Shown here: in pieces, positions 52,869 to 61,187 of the stretch
How the letters are laid out: the number at the start of each line of letters is the position of its first letter
Position numbering within the stretch: the stretch's first letter is position 1
DNA from: Ideonella_A intermedia_A
Lineage (GTDB): Bacteria; Pseudomonadota; Gammaproteobacteria; Burkholderiales; Burkholderiaceae_C
Assembly (NCBI GenBank): GCA_943370175.1
Contig: CALRPU020000020.1
Coordinates: forward strand, 1-64,000
Reading direction: 5' to 3'
DNA length: 64,000 nt
Notes under the pieces: generated by a model
Seen by the model: only the letters and a program-made list of their open reading frames with translations
Told to the model about the DNA's origin: nothing
Databases searched by the model: none
Position numbers and translations under genes: made by a program

Positions 52869-53278
52869 CCGCCCTGCACCTGCCCACCCTGGCCCAGACC
52901 GCGCTGGCCGACTGCCGCCGCCTCTTCTTGCGCAACCATGCGGTGGACATCCGCATCGGCGTGCACGACTTTGAAAAGCAGGGCACGCAGCGCGTGGTGT
53001 TCAATGTCGACCTGTACGTGCCGCTGACGCTGTCCACGCCCACCCAGGACCAGCTCAGCGAGGTGGTGGACTACGATTTCATCCGCACCGTGATCGCCGA
53101 GCGTGTGGCCCGCGGGCACATCGAGCTGCAGGAGACCCTGTGCGATGAGCTGCTGGCCACCATGCTGGCCCACCCGCGCGTGCGGGCCGCCCGGGTGTCC
53201 ACCGAGAAGCCCGACGTCTACCCCGACTGCGATGCCGTGGGCTGCGAAGTCTTCGGCCTGAAGGAGCCCCCGCGATGA
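52865..53278 (+). CDS. folB: Dihydroneopterin aldolase family protein
   Basis: 137 aa. FolB cleaves dihydroneopterin to 6-hydroxymethyl-dihydropterin in folate synthesis. Family features: RRLFLRNHAVDIRIGVHDFEKQ split by the usual FL.....xIGv.xxE, then VVDYDFIRTVI, ELQETLCDELLA and VSTEKPDVYPDCDAVGCEV. The N-terminus has about 15 extra residues. Both ends overlap neighbours by four bases (ATGA), giving reductase-folB-ttcA. Confidence 0.9.
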   Translation: MTALHLPTLAQTALADCRRLFLRNHAVDIRIGVHDFEKQGTQRVVFNVDLYVPLTLSTPTQDQLSEVVDYDFIRTVIAERVARGHIELQETLCDELLATMLAHPRVRAARVSTEKPDVYPDCDAVGCEVFGLKEPPR

Positions 53279-54198
53279 GCGCCACCGCCCGATCACCCGA
53301 AGCGCGCGCCGCCCTGGAAGCGAACAAGCTCTCCAAGCGGCTGCACCGCCTGGTCGGGCAAGCCGTGGCCGACTTCAACATGATCGAGGACGGCGACAAG
53401 GTGATGGTATGCGTGTCCGGCGGCAAGGACAGCTACGCCTTGCTCGACATCCTGAACAGCTTGCGCCAACGCGCGCCCGTGCGCTTCGAGCTGATCGCGG
53501 TCAACCTGGACCAGAAGCAGCCCGGTTTCCCCGCCCAGGTGTTGCCCGACTACCTGCGCAGCGTCGGCGTGCCCTTCCACATCGAGAACCAGGACACCTA
53601 TTCGATCGTCAAGCGGCTGGTGCCCGAGGGCAAGACGATGTGCAGCCTGTGCTCGCGGCTGCGCCGCGGCATCCTGTACCGGGTGGCCAGCGAGCTGGGC
53701 GCCACCAAGGTGGCCCTGGGCCACCACCGCGACGACATGGTGCAGACCCTGTTCATGAACATGTTCCAGGGCGGCCGCATGAAGGGCATGCCGCCCAAGC
53801 TGGTCAGCGACGACGGCCGGCACATCGTGATCCGGCCGCTGGCCTACGTGGCGGAAACCGACTTGGAGCGCTGGGCCGAGCACCGCGCCTTCCCGATCAT
53901 CCCGTGCACGCTGTGCGGCAGCCAGGACAACCTGCAGCGCGTGCAGATGAAGCAGATGCTGCGCGACTGGGAGCGGCGGTTTCCGGGCCGCATCGACAAC
54001 ATCTTCAACGCCATGGGGCGCGTCACCCCGTCTCACCTGATGGACCGGAACCTCTACGGCTTCGAGACGCTCCAAGCCACGGGCGTGCCGAACCCCGGCG
54101 GGGACCATGCCTTCGACCCCGATGACGGCGACGACGAAGCTTGCGCGACTGGCGCGGCCTTGCCGTCCGTGGTGCGCCTGGTGCCCGCCGACGACTGA
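53275..54198 (+). CDS. ttcA: tRNA 2-thiocytidine synthetase TtcA
   Basis: 307 aa. It makes 2-thiocytidine at tRNA position 32. The PP-loop ATPase motif is CVSGGKDSYALLDIL; the Fe-S/sulfur-carrying cysteine pairs are in MCSLCSRLRRG and PCTLCGSQD. A further 35-residue acidic tail (DDGDDEACATG) follows. It is last in the pterin operon; linkage to folB is seen but has no clear chemical reason. Confidence 0.95.
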   Translation: MSATARSPEARAALEANKLSKRLHRLVGQAVADFNMIEDGDKVMVCVSGGKDSYALLDILNSLRQRAPVRFELIAVNLDQKQPGFPAQVLPDYLRSVGVPFHIENQDTYSIVKRLVPEGKTMCSLCSRLRRGILYRVASELGATKVALGHHRDDMVQTLFMNMFQGGRMKGMPPKLVSDDGRHIVIRPLAYVAETDLERWAEHRAFPIIPCTLCGSQDNLQRVQMKQMLRDWERRFPGRIDNIFNAMGRVTPSHLMDRNLYGFETLQATGVPNPGGDHAFDPDDGDDEACATGAALPSVVRLVPADD

Positions 54199-54256
54199 GC
54201 CCGGAGCCCGCGCCCGCCACGACCTGTCACGCCCTGTCCTTTTCAAGGAGATGTCG

Positions 54257-54889
54257 ATGAAGCCGTCGATGATCAAGTCCCTGAGCCTGGTGATGGCTGC
54301 CGCGCTGTTGAGCGGCTGTGCCGCCTTGAACCGCGTGTCGAGCGAGGTGTCGAGCTACGGCGACTGGCCCGCGGACCGGCGCGCCTCCACCTACGCCTTC
54401 GAGCGCCTGCCATCGCAAAACGAGGCGCCACAGGCCGAGCTGCAGCAGAAGCTGGAAGACGCCGCGCGCCCCGCCTTGGAGGCCGCTGGCTTCCGCCCGA
54501 GCGCCGACGCGGCCAGCGCCGACGTGCTGGTGCAGGTGGGCGCGCGGGTCAGCGTGGACGACCGCTACGCCGGCATCGACGGCTACGGCGGCGTGCCACC
54601 GTTTTTCTACGGCTGGCGCTGGGCCTACCGCGCACCGCCGCGCTACGGATGGAACCTCGGCTACCGCCATGGCGTGTGGCCCTACGAGCCGACCAACTTC
54701 GACCGCGAAGTGATGCTGGTCATCCGCGACCGCCGCAGTGGCCGCAGCGTCTACGAGACCCGCGCGGTGAACACCGGCGGCTCACCGCGCCTGGGCACGC
54801 TGCTGCCCGCCTTGTTTGACGCCGCGATGAAGGACTTCCCGCGCACGGACGGCAAGCCGCGCCGGGTGGAAACCGAGATCAAGGGCTGA
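54257..54889 (+). CDS. DUF4136 lipoprotein
   Basis: 210 aa from the ATG at 54257; AAGGAG lies six bases before it, so the ATG at 54251 is too close to the ribosome-binding site. The lipobox is LLSGCAA (Cys18). The body has the DUF4136 features YAFERLPSQ and DVLVQVGARVS, followed by a Tyr/Trp/Pro-rich segment (FFYGWRWAYRAPPRYGWN). An outer-membrane location is likely; the function is unknown. Confidence 0.85.
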   Translation: MKPSMIKSLSLVMAAALLSGCAALNRVSSEVSSYGDWPADRRASTYAFERLPSQNEAPQAELQQKLEDAARPALEAAGFRPSADAASADVLVQVGARVSVDDRYAGIDGYGGVPPFFYGWRWAYRAPPRYGWNLGYRHGVWPYEPTNFDREVMLVIRDRRSGRSVYETRAVNTGGSPRLGTLLPALFDAAMKDFPRTDGKPRRVETEIKG

Positions 54890-54893
54890 ACGA

Positions 54894-54918
54894 GGCGCCG
54901 CGGTGTTGGCCGCGCGCC
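54894..54918. terminator. Hairpin between convergent lipoprotein genes
   Basis: GGCG-C-CGCGG pairs with CCGCG-CGCC around loop TGTTGG (one-base bulge), in the 43-base gap between the stops at 54889 and 54933. No T-run. Confidence 0.35.
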
Positions 54919-54932
54919 GGGCACCGCACGCA

Positions 54933-55835
54933 TCAAGGCTGAAGGCCTGGCTCTGCCGCGGGGGTGGCCATCAGTGAACGCAGGTCGCCGGACCAGCCGT
55001 CCATGCGCTCGGCCGCGCGGCGGCGCTGCGCGGCGGTGGTGGCGTTGTGGATGTCGGCCGCGAAAGCACAGTTGTAGTCGAGCAGCCGCTTTTGATAGTC
55101 GCGGTAGGCCTCGCGGGGCGAGCGCTGGGTGCGCTGCGCGAGGCTGCGCAGGCCGGCGCGGACCACCTCGGGCGAAGCGCGTTCGGTGGTCCAGCGCGTC
55201 AGGTTGTCCAGCACGTCCTTCTGGCGCGCCCGGCGCTCGGCCAGCCACAGCTCGGCGTCAAAGGGCGAGGCCTGCACGCCACGGGCCACGAGGGCACGCT
55301 GGCGGGTGTCCAGGCGGCCATAGAAGTATTCGGCGCGCTCCACCGCGCGCTGCACCGAGGCCTTCAGCCGCGCCTCGGGCGAGGGCTGCATGAAGTCCTT
55401 GGCAAAGTCCTCGTTGCCACGCTCGTAGCGCTGGGCCAGGGTCTTCAGCTGGGCCGGCTTCAAGGTCAACGCGATGTCGGCCATGGCCGGCACCGCCCGC
55501 TCATAGGCCAGGTTCAGGCGCTGCGTGATGTCGTCGGCCCAGCGGCACACCTGGGCGCCGGTGGCGGGCTCCAGCGCCTGGTCGGCCGCGCGGGCCAGCA
55601 GGTCGGCCGCGTCGGCCAACTGCGTCTGACGGTGCCAGCGGAACCAGTCGTCCAGCGCCGCGCGCACCTGGGTGGACTGGGCGGTATCAAAGTCGAAGTA
55701 GCGGTCGGTCCACCAGTAGGCGAGCGTGGGCGCCTGGCTGTAACCCAGGCGCAGCGCGCTGCAGCCGCCCAGCAGCACCGCGGTCACGGTCAGCAGCAGT
55801 CCGATAATCAGCGACCGACATGAGGATGACGACAT
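54933..55835 (-). CDS. DUF6279-type lipoprotein
   Basis: 300 aa from the ATG at 55835; the longer frame upstream overlaps glmU and lacks homology. The signal ends in VLLGGCSALRLGYSQ (lipobox LGGC), followed by YWWTDRYFDFDTAQ, which is characteristic of a proteobacterial lipoprotein family of unknown function. The rest is helical and Arg/Ala-rich. Its start codon shares bases with the divergent glmU start (CATG), an extreme overlap. Confidence 0.82.
   Translation of the reverse strand: MSSSSCRSLIIGLLLTVTAVLLGGCSALRLGYSQAPTLAYWWTDRYFDFDTAQSTQVRAALDDWFRWHRQTQLADAADLLARAADQALEPATGAQVCRWADDITQRLNLAYERAVPAMADIALTLKPAQLKTLAQRYERGNEDFAKDFMQPSPEARLKASVQRAVERAEYFYGRLDTRQRALVARGVQASPFDAELWLAERRARQKDVLDNLTRWTTERASPEVVRAGLRSLAQRTQRSPREAYRDYQKRLLDYNCAFAADIHNATTAAQRRRAAERMDGWSGDLRSLMATPAAEPGLQP
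55803..55808 (+). promoter_or_regulatory. Candidate -10 (GATAAT) of glmU
   Basis: GATAAT lies 25 bases before the glmU ATG, inside codons of the divergent lipoprotein's signal peptide. It would give a leader of about 19 bases. No strong -35. Confidence 0.4.
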
Positions 55836-57222
55836 GGGTCTGGACCTGGTGATCATGGCTGCGGGCAAAGGCACCCGCATGAAATCGAACCGGCCGAAGG
55901 TGTTGCACCGCCTGGCCGACCGAAGCTTATTGCAGCACGTTCTGGACACCGGCGCTCGGCTGCGGCCCGACGCGCTGATCGTGGTCACCGGCCACGGCGC
56001 CGAGGAGGTCGAGGCCGGCGTGTGCGCGCCCGACGGCACCCCGCTGCGCTTCGTGCGCCAGATGCCGCAGCACGGCACCGGCCACGCGGTGCAGCAGGCG
56101 GCCCCGGTGCTGCAGGACGACGGCACCACGCTGGTTTTGAACGGCGACGTGCCGCTGATCGAGGAGGCCACCGCCCGCGCGCTGGTCGACGCCTGCGGCG
56201 GACGGGCCCTGGCGCTGCTCACGGTCACGCTGGACGACCCGAGCGGCTATGGCCGCATCCTGCGCAACACCGCCGGCGAGGTGGTCGGCATCGTCGAACA
56301 AAAGGACGCCAGCACCGAGCAGCGCGCCATCCGCGAGGTCTACACCGGCGTGATGGCCGCGCCCACCGCGGCGCTCAAGCGCTGGCTGGCCGACCTGCGC
56401 TGCGACAACGCCCAGGGCGAGTACTACCTGACCGACGTGGTGGCGATGGCGGTGGCCACGGGCGTGCCCGTGGTCAGCGCCGCGGCCCGCAGCGAGACCG
56501 AGGTGCTGGGCGTCAACAGCCCGGCGCAGCTGGCACAGCTGGAACGCCGGTACCAGCAGCGCCAGGCCGACGCGCTGATGGAGGCCGGCGTGCGCCTGGC
56601 CGACCCGTCGCGCCTGGACGTGCGCGGCACACTGGTGTGTGGCCGCGACGTCGAGATCGACGTGAACTGCGTGTTCGAAGGCCGGGTCGAGCTGGGCGAC
56701 AACGTGCGCGTGGGCGCGCACTGCTGCCTGCGCAATGTGCGCATCGCCGCCGGCACGGTGGTGCACCCGTTCTGCCACATCGACGGCGACCGCGACGGCG
56801 TGAGCGTCGGCGCGAACGCGGTGATTGGCCCCTTTGCCCGCCTGCGCCCCGGCGCGGTGCTGGGCGACGAAGTGCACATCGGCAACTTCGTCGAGGTCAA
56901 AAACAGCACGCTGGCGCGCGGCGCCAAGGCCAACCACCTGGCCTACCTGGGCGATGCGACGGTCGGGGAGCGCGTCAACTACGGCGCCGGCAGCATCACG
57001 GCCAACTACGACGGCGCCAACAAGCACCGCACCACGATCGGCAACGACGTGCACGTGGGCAGCAACAGCGTGCTGATTGCGCCGGTGGTGCTGGGCGACG
57101 GCGCCACCATCGGCGGCGGGTCGGTGATTTCCAAAGACGCGCCCGCGGGCACCTTGACGGTGACCCGGGCCCGCCAGGTCAGCCTGGAGGGCTGGGTGCG
57201 GCCGACGAAGAAGGCGCGCTGA
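55834..57222 (+). CDS. glmU: Bifunctional GlmU: UDP-GlcNAc pyrophosphorylase / GlcN-1-P acetyltransferase
   Basis: 462 aa. It makes UDP-N-acetylglucosamine for peptidoglycan and lipid A. The uridylyltransferase domain (1-230) starts with VIMAAGKGTRMKSNRPKVLH and has TLVLNGDVPLI; the left-handed beta-helix (from about 250) has hexapeptide repeats and the acetyl-CoA site (AKANHLAYLGDATVG, NYGAGSITANYDGANKHRT is the UDP-sugar/acetyl region, shown here in part). Its last 44 bases overlap the convergent uracil-DNA glycosylase gene. Confidence 0.97.
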   Translation: MGLDLVIMAAGKGTRMKSNRPKVLHRLADRSLLQHVLDTGARLRPDALIVVTGHGAEEVEAGVCAPDGTPLRFVRQMPQHGTGHAVQQAAPVLQDDGTTLVLNGDVPLIEEATARALVDACGGRALALLTVTLDDPSGYGRILRNTAGEVVGIVEQKDASTEQRAIREVYTGVMAAPTAALKRWLADLRCDNAQGEYYLTDVVAMAVATGVPVVSAAARSETEVLGVNSPAQLAQLERRYQQRQADALMEAGVRLADPSRLDVRGTLVCGRDVEIDVNCVFEGRVELGDNVRVGAHCCLRNVRIAAGTVVHPFCHIDGDRDGVSVGANAVIGPFARLRPGAVLGDEVHIGNFVEVKNSTLARGAKANHLAYLGDATVGERVNYGAGSITANYDGANKHRTTIGNDVHVGSNSVLIAPVVLGDGATIGGGSVISKDAPAGTLTVTRARQVSLEGWVRPTKKAR

Positions 57223-58180
57223 GCGCTTCCGGGGCGTCCATCGCCTCCATCGCCTCGGCGGCCAGGCACAGGTCGTCCCAGGCGCGGGCCTTGTCCTGCG
57301 GGTTGCGCAGCAGGTAGGCCGGGTGGTAGGTGACCACCAGGGGAACGCCCTGGTACTGGTGCACGCGGCCGCGCAGGCGGCCGATGGGCTCGGTGCTGCG
57401 CAACAGGCTTTGCACCGCGAACCGGCCCATGGCCAGGATCAGGCGCGGGCGCACCAGCGCGATCTGTCGCACCAGGAAAGGCTCGCAGCGCTGCAGTTCC
57501 TCGGGCGTGGGGTTGCGGTTGCCCGGCGGGCGGCACTTCAGCGTGTTGGCGATGTAGACCTGTTGCGCCGGCTCAGCGTCGCCGCGGGTCAGGCCCAGGG
57601 CGCGCAGCATGCTGTCGAGCAACTGGCCCGAGCGGCCGACGAACGGCTCACCCTGGCGGTCTTCCTGCTCGCCGGGCGCTTCGCCGACGACCATCCAGTG
57701 CGCCGACGGGTGACCGACACCGAACACGGTCTGCGTGCGGCCCTGGCACAAGCCGCAGGCGGTGCAGCCGGCGACGGCGGCGCGCAGCGCGGGCCAGTCC
57801 AGGGTGTCGAGCGGGCCGGCGGTCGGCTCGGCGATGGTCCCCGTGCGCGCCACCCGCGCCAGGCCGACATGTGCTTCGTCGCGCGGCGGCGGTTCCACCG
57901 TCGGCCGCTGGGCGGGGCCCTGCTCGGGGGGCGGTGGGACGGCCCCATGGCGCGGTGATGCCGCGCCATCAACGGGTGAGACCGCGGCGGGGAGCGGTGA
58001 GGCCAAGGCGGAGGCCGGTGACGCCGCGCCCTCGACCGGCGGGGCCCCGCTGCTCGGGGACGGCGACGGCGCCAGGCCGTCGGCCGAGGACGGTGCGGGG
58101 TCCGCGGGCCAGCCCGGCGCCAGCCACGCCGGCACGCCCAGCTCGCCCAACAGGCGGCGCTGTCGCTCAGTCCAGGGCAC
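57179..58180 (-). CDS. Family 4-type uracil-DNA glycosylase
   Basis: 333 aa from the GTG at 58180, with AAGGAG six bases before it. The N-terminal ~20 residues (VPWTERQRRLLGELGVPAWL) precede a Pro/Ala/Ser-rich linker to about residue 150. The catalytic domain has motif A VGEAPGEQED and motif B HPAYLLRNP. Four Cys for the 4Fe-4S cluster are in GCTACGLC and in the segments KCRPPG and QRCEPFL. It removes uracil from DNA. It overlaps rimI by 14 bases and glmU (convergent) by 44. Confidence 0.9.
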   Translation of the reverse strand: MPWTERQRRLLGELGVPAWLAPGWPADPAPSSADGLAPSPSPSSGAPPVEGAASPASALASPLPAAVSPVDGAASPRHGAVPPPPEQGPAQRPTVEPPPRDEAHVGLARVARTGTIAEPTAGPLDTLDWPALRAAVAGCTACGLCQGRTQTVFGVGHPSAHWMVVGEAPGEQEDRQGEPFVGRSGQLLDSMLRALGLTRGDAEPAQQVYIANTLKCRPPGNRNPTPEELQRCEPFLVRQIALVRPRLILAMGRFAVQSLLRSTEPIGRLRGRVHQYQGVPLVVTYHPAYLLRNPQDKARAWDDLCLAAEAMEAMDAPEALSAPSSSAAPSPPG

Positions 58181-58781
58181 CGCGGGCTCCTTGAATGGCG
58201 CCCGAGGGCGCGTTGGCCACGACCGATGCGGGCGCCGCGCCGACGGCCATGGCCGTGGCCGCCACGGTGGCGGTGGCCATCGCGGCACGGGTCGCCGCCC
58301 GCTGCGCCTCGGACGCTTCGGCGACGGGCACCGCCAGACTCATCACCACCGCGTCCTCCCGGCGGCCTTTCGGCGCCGGGTAGTAGCCGCGGCGCAGCCC
58401 GATCTCTGCGAAACCATAGCGACGGTACAACGCGCGAGCGCGGTCGTTGCTGGTGCGCACCTCCAGCCACAGCATGGGTTCGCCGCGCGAGCGGCACAGG
58501 TCGACCAGCGCGTCCAGCATTTGCCGCGCCAGCCCGCGCCCTTGCAGGGCCGGCGCCACCGTGATGTTCAGCAGGTGCATCTCGTCCACGCCCGGCATCG
58601 CAACGAAGTAGCCCAGCATGCGACCTTCGCCATCGTCCAGCCAGTGGGCGAGGTACCCCGCCGCCAGCGAGTCGATGAAGTTGCCCCGCGTCCACGGAAA
58701 GGCATAGGCCTCGACCTCGATGGCCATCAAGGCGTCCAGGTCGCTGACCTGCAGCGACCGCAGCGTGGCCGGCCGGCTCAT
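58167..58781 (-). CDS. rimI: Ribosomal protein S18-alanine N-acetyltransferase (RimI)
   Basis: 204 aa, starting inside an ATGA overlap with tsaB. GNAT fold with the acetyl-CoA loop VAPALQGRGLARQML and YRRYGFAEIGLRRGYY; FPWTRGNFIDSL is the RimI-specific start of the substrate groove. RimI proteins are about 150 aa, so the last ~50 residues, Ala/Thr-rich, are an extension. It sits in the conserved tsaB-rimI-UDG operon. Confidence 0.9.
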   Translation of the reverse strand: MSRPATLRSLQVSDLDALMAIEVEAYAFPWTRGNFIDSLAAGYLAHWLDDGEGRMLGYFVAMPGVDEMHLLNITVAPALQGRGLARQMLDALVDLCRSRGEPMLWLEVRTSNDRARALYRRYGFAEIGLRRGYYPAPKGRREDAVVMSLAVPVAEASEAQRAATRAAMATATVAATAMAVGAAPASVVANAPSGAIQGARGALD

Positions 58782-59581
58782 GGCGCGGGCGGCGGCGACA
58801 CCGTCGCCCGCGCCAGCGCGCGTTCGCTGGTGGTCTGCGCGACCTTGTTGCGCAGGTAGACCGGCAGCGCATGGCTGGCGTCCAGCAGCGCGCCGTCGTC
58901 CCACCCGCGCTGGGCCAGCGTGGCCAGCGCCATCGCGCGCCCGACGCCGTCGGCCACGTCCAATCGGGGCGCGCCACCGGCGTGCAACCGATCGCCCATC
59001 GCGTCCAGCGCCGACCCGACCAGGCCCACGCCGGCCGGCCCCGCGGACCGCGCCCAGGCCAGGTCGGCCCAGCGCTCGTTGAGCCGGTCGATCGAGTGCA
59101 AGGCCGGCGCCACGCTGACCTGCCAATGCCCCGGGCGCGCGCCCTGCCAGCGGTAAGCCGCGGCGTAGATCTCGTTCATGCGCGCGTCCTGCACCACCCA
59201 CAGCGTGTGCAGGCCGCGGGCCAGGGCCAGCAGGCGCACGGACTCCGCAACCAGCATCAGGCTGTCCACCGGCAGCACCGGCTTGTTCGCGCCGAACGCC
59301 AAGCCCTGCGCCACCGCGCAGCTGGTGCGCAGACCCGTGAACGCGCCCGGGCCGCAGCCGAAGGCGATGGCGTCCAGCGACGCGAGCGTGCACCCCGCTT
59401 GCGCCAGCAACTGCTTCACCCCCGGCAACAGCGTGGCGGAGGCCTGGGCGCCGCCCTCGGACTCCGCGCTCAGCACCTGGTCGGGCATGACCAGGGCGAG
59501 GCTCATGCGCTCGGTCGAGGTGTCGAGCGCCAGCACCCGACAGGGCAGGCTCGGCGGCTCGTGGGTGACGATGGACAGCAT
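58778..59581 (-). CDS. tsaB: tRNA threonylcarbamoyladenosine protein TsaB
   Basis: 267 aa. TsaB partners TsaD in making t6A37 in tRNA. ASKHA-type features: VLALDTSTERMSLALV at the start and AIAFGCGPGAFTGLR. A TAAACT hexamer (59588-59593) ends six bases before the ATG. First gene of the tsaB-rimI-UDG operon. Confidence 0.93.
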   Translation of the reverse strand: MLSIVTHEPPSLPCRVLALDTSTERMSLALVMPDQVLSAESEGGAQASATLLPGVKQLLAQAGCTLASLDAIAFGCGPGAFTGLRTSCAVAQGLAFGANKPVLPVDSLMLVAESVRLLALARGLHTLWVVQDARMNEIYAAAYRWQGARPGHWQVSVAPALHSIDRLNERWADLAWARSAGPAGVGLVGSALDAMGDRLHAGGAPRLDVADGVGRAMALATLAQRGWDDGALLDASHALPVYLRNKVAQTTSERALARATVSPPPAP

Positions 59582-59587
59582 CGGCCG

Positions 59588-59593
59588 AGTTTA
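59588..59593 (-). promoter_or_regulatory. Candidate -10 (TAAACT) of tsaB
   Basis: Minus-strand TAAACT followed by six bases and the tsaB ATG; -35 weak. It suggests a leaderless transcript. Confidence 0.4.
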
Positions 59594-59642
59594 GGTCAGG
59601 CCCCGACGCCCGGTGCCGGGCGGGGTCGGGCTGCGCGCGTGC

Positions 59643-61187
59643 CTACGCCATGAAACCGAGGTCGCGCTGGAAGTTGCGCAGGTTCGGGAACACCGCGTCC
59701 AGGGCGCTGTCGCCCACGCCGAACCAGCGACCCAGCGTGGCGCCAATCTGATCCACCGCGACCCCGGGCAGGAAGCTGCCGGACCCGACCTCGTCGTCGT
59801 GGTTGACACCGATCTGGGGCACCCGGCCGTACACGTCGCGCCCGCGCACCGCACCGCCATGGACGAAGTGGTGCGCGCCCCAGCCGTGGTCGGTGCCGTC
59901 GCCGTTGCTGGTGAAGGTGCGGCCAAAGTCGGACGCCGTGAACAGCGTCACCTGGTTGCGCGCGCCCAGCGTGTCCAGCACCCCGTCGAAGTAAGCGATG
60001 GCGTGCGACACGCGGGCCAGCAGGTCGCTTTGCGTGCGGTTCTGGTTGTCGTGGGTGTCGAAGCCGCCCAAGCTGACGAAAAACACCTGGCGCTGCACCC
60101 CCAGCGTGGGCGCGGCCGCGACGATGCGCGCCACTGTGCGCAGTTGCAAGGCCAGCGCATTGGCACCGGCCTGCCGGGTGGCCGGGTTGGTGTAGTTGCC
60201 GGGGGCGGCCACCGCCGCGTCGGTGGGCGTGAAGGCCGCCTGGAACTGCGCCTGCGCCTCCACCGAGCGGCGCGTCACCCCGTTGTATTCCTTGGCCAGC
60301 AAGCCACTGCGCTCGCCGGTGATCAAGGTGCGCAGGTTGGCGCCCGCGGTGGTCGAGCCGAACAGCGTCGCGTTGACGCCCGGCAGGCCGCCGATGGCGG
60401 TGGCCCCGGTGCTGCCCACCTGGTACTGGAACACGGTGTTGCCGGCGGCAAAGACCGCGTTGCCGGCCGCGGAAATGCTGGTGAACACGGCCCGCGCGTT
60501 GCTGGACGCCACGAGGTCGCCCAGGCGCCCGCCCCAGCCAACGCGCGCGCCTTCCGGCGCCAGCGCCTGCCAGGTCGATTGCTGGTCGTTGTGCGAGAAC
60601 AGCTTGGCCGGCTTGCGGGTGCTGCTGCTGCGGTAGGCGGCCTTGTTGGCGAGCGGCTCCACCAGCGGGCCGGCGTTGGCGATCACCGCCAGGCGGCCTT
60701 GTTCGAACAAGGCCTGCACCTCACCCATGGCCGGGTGCAAGGCCAGCGCGCGTCCGGCGTTCACCGGGAAGGCCAGGTGGCGGGGGGTGAGCGGCAGCAC
60801 CCCGCCGAGGTAATCCAGCACGCCGGACGCGGCGCTCAAGTCGCGTGGCGTGCCCACCGGCCGCAGCGCGATCGGGTCGGGCGCCTGCGAGCGCAGCGCG
60901 GTGTAGGCCTGCCAGGACGCGGCGTCCGTGGGCAGGACCATGTTCGCCGAGTCGTTGCCGCCGAACAGGAACAGGCACACCAACGCCTTGTAGCCCGGCG
61001 CCGCCTGCGCGGACGCGGCACTCAGGCCCAGCAGGTTCAGCGCAAAGGGCGTCGCGCCGGCCCCCAGGCCCGCACCGATGGCGGCGGCCCGGCGCATGAA
61101 CTCGCGGCGCGCGGCCTGACCCGGTTCGCCGAGCACCGCGGGCGCGTGGAGATCGGTGCGCCGACCGGCTGAAGTGAAATCGCTCAT
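59643..61187 (-). CDS. DUF1501 protein, exported by the Tat route
   Basis: 514 aa from the ATG at 61187, overlapping the DUF1800 stop (ATGA). The N-terminus has twin arginines in ARREFMRRAAAIGAG, followed by a hydrophobic stretch ending SAASAQAAPG, typical of a Tat signal. The body has the sulfatase-like DUF1501 motifs FLFGGNDSANMVLPTD, LGGFDTHDNQ and TLFTASDFGRT, and NGDGTDHGWGAHHFVHGG near the end. DUF1501 always accompanies DUF1800; the joint role is unknown. Confidence 0.9.
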   Translation of the reverse strand: MSDFTSAGRRTDLHAPAVLGEPGQAARREFMRRAAAIGAGLGAGATPFALNLLGLSAASAQAAPGYKALVCLFLFGGNDSANMVLPTDAASWQAYTALRSQAPDPIALRPVGTPRDLSAASGVLDYLGGVLPLTPRHLAFPVNAGRALALHPAMGEVQALFEQGRLAVIANAGPLVEPLANKAAYRSSSTRKPAKLFSHNDQQSTWQALAPEGARVGWGGRLGDLVASSNARAVFTSISAAGNAVFAAGNTVFQYQVGSTGATAIGGLPGVNATLFGSTTAGANLRTLITGERSGLLAKEYNGVTRRSVEAQAQFQAAFTPTDAAVAAPGNYTNPATRQAGANALALQLRTVARIVAAAPTLGVQRQVFFVSLGGFDTHDNQNRTQSDLLARVSHAIAYFDGVLDTLGARNQVTLFTASDFGRTFTSNGDGTDHGWGAHHFVHGGAVRGRDVYGRVPQIGVNHDDEVGSGSFLPGVAVDQIGATLGRWFGVGDSALDAVFPNLRNFQRDLGFMA

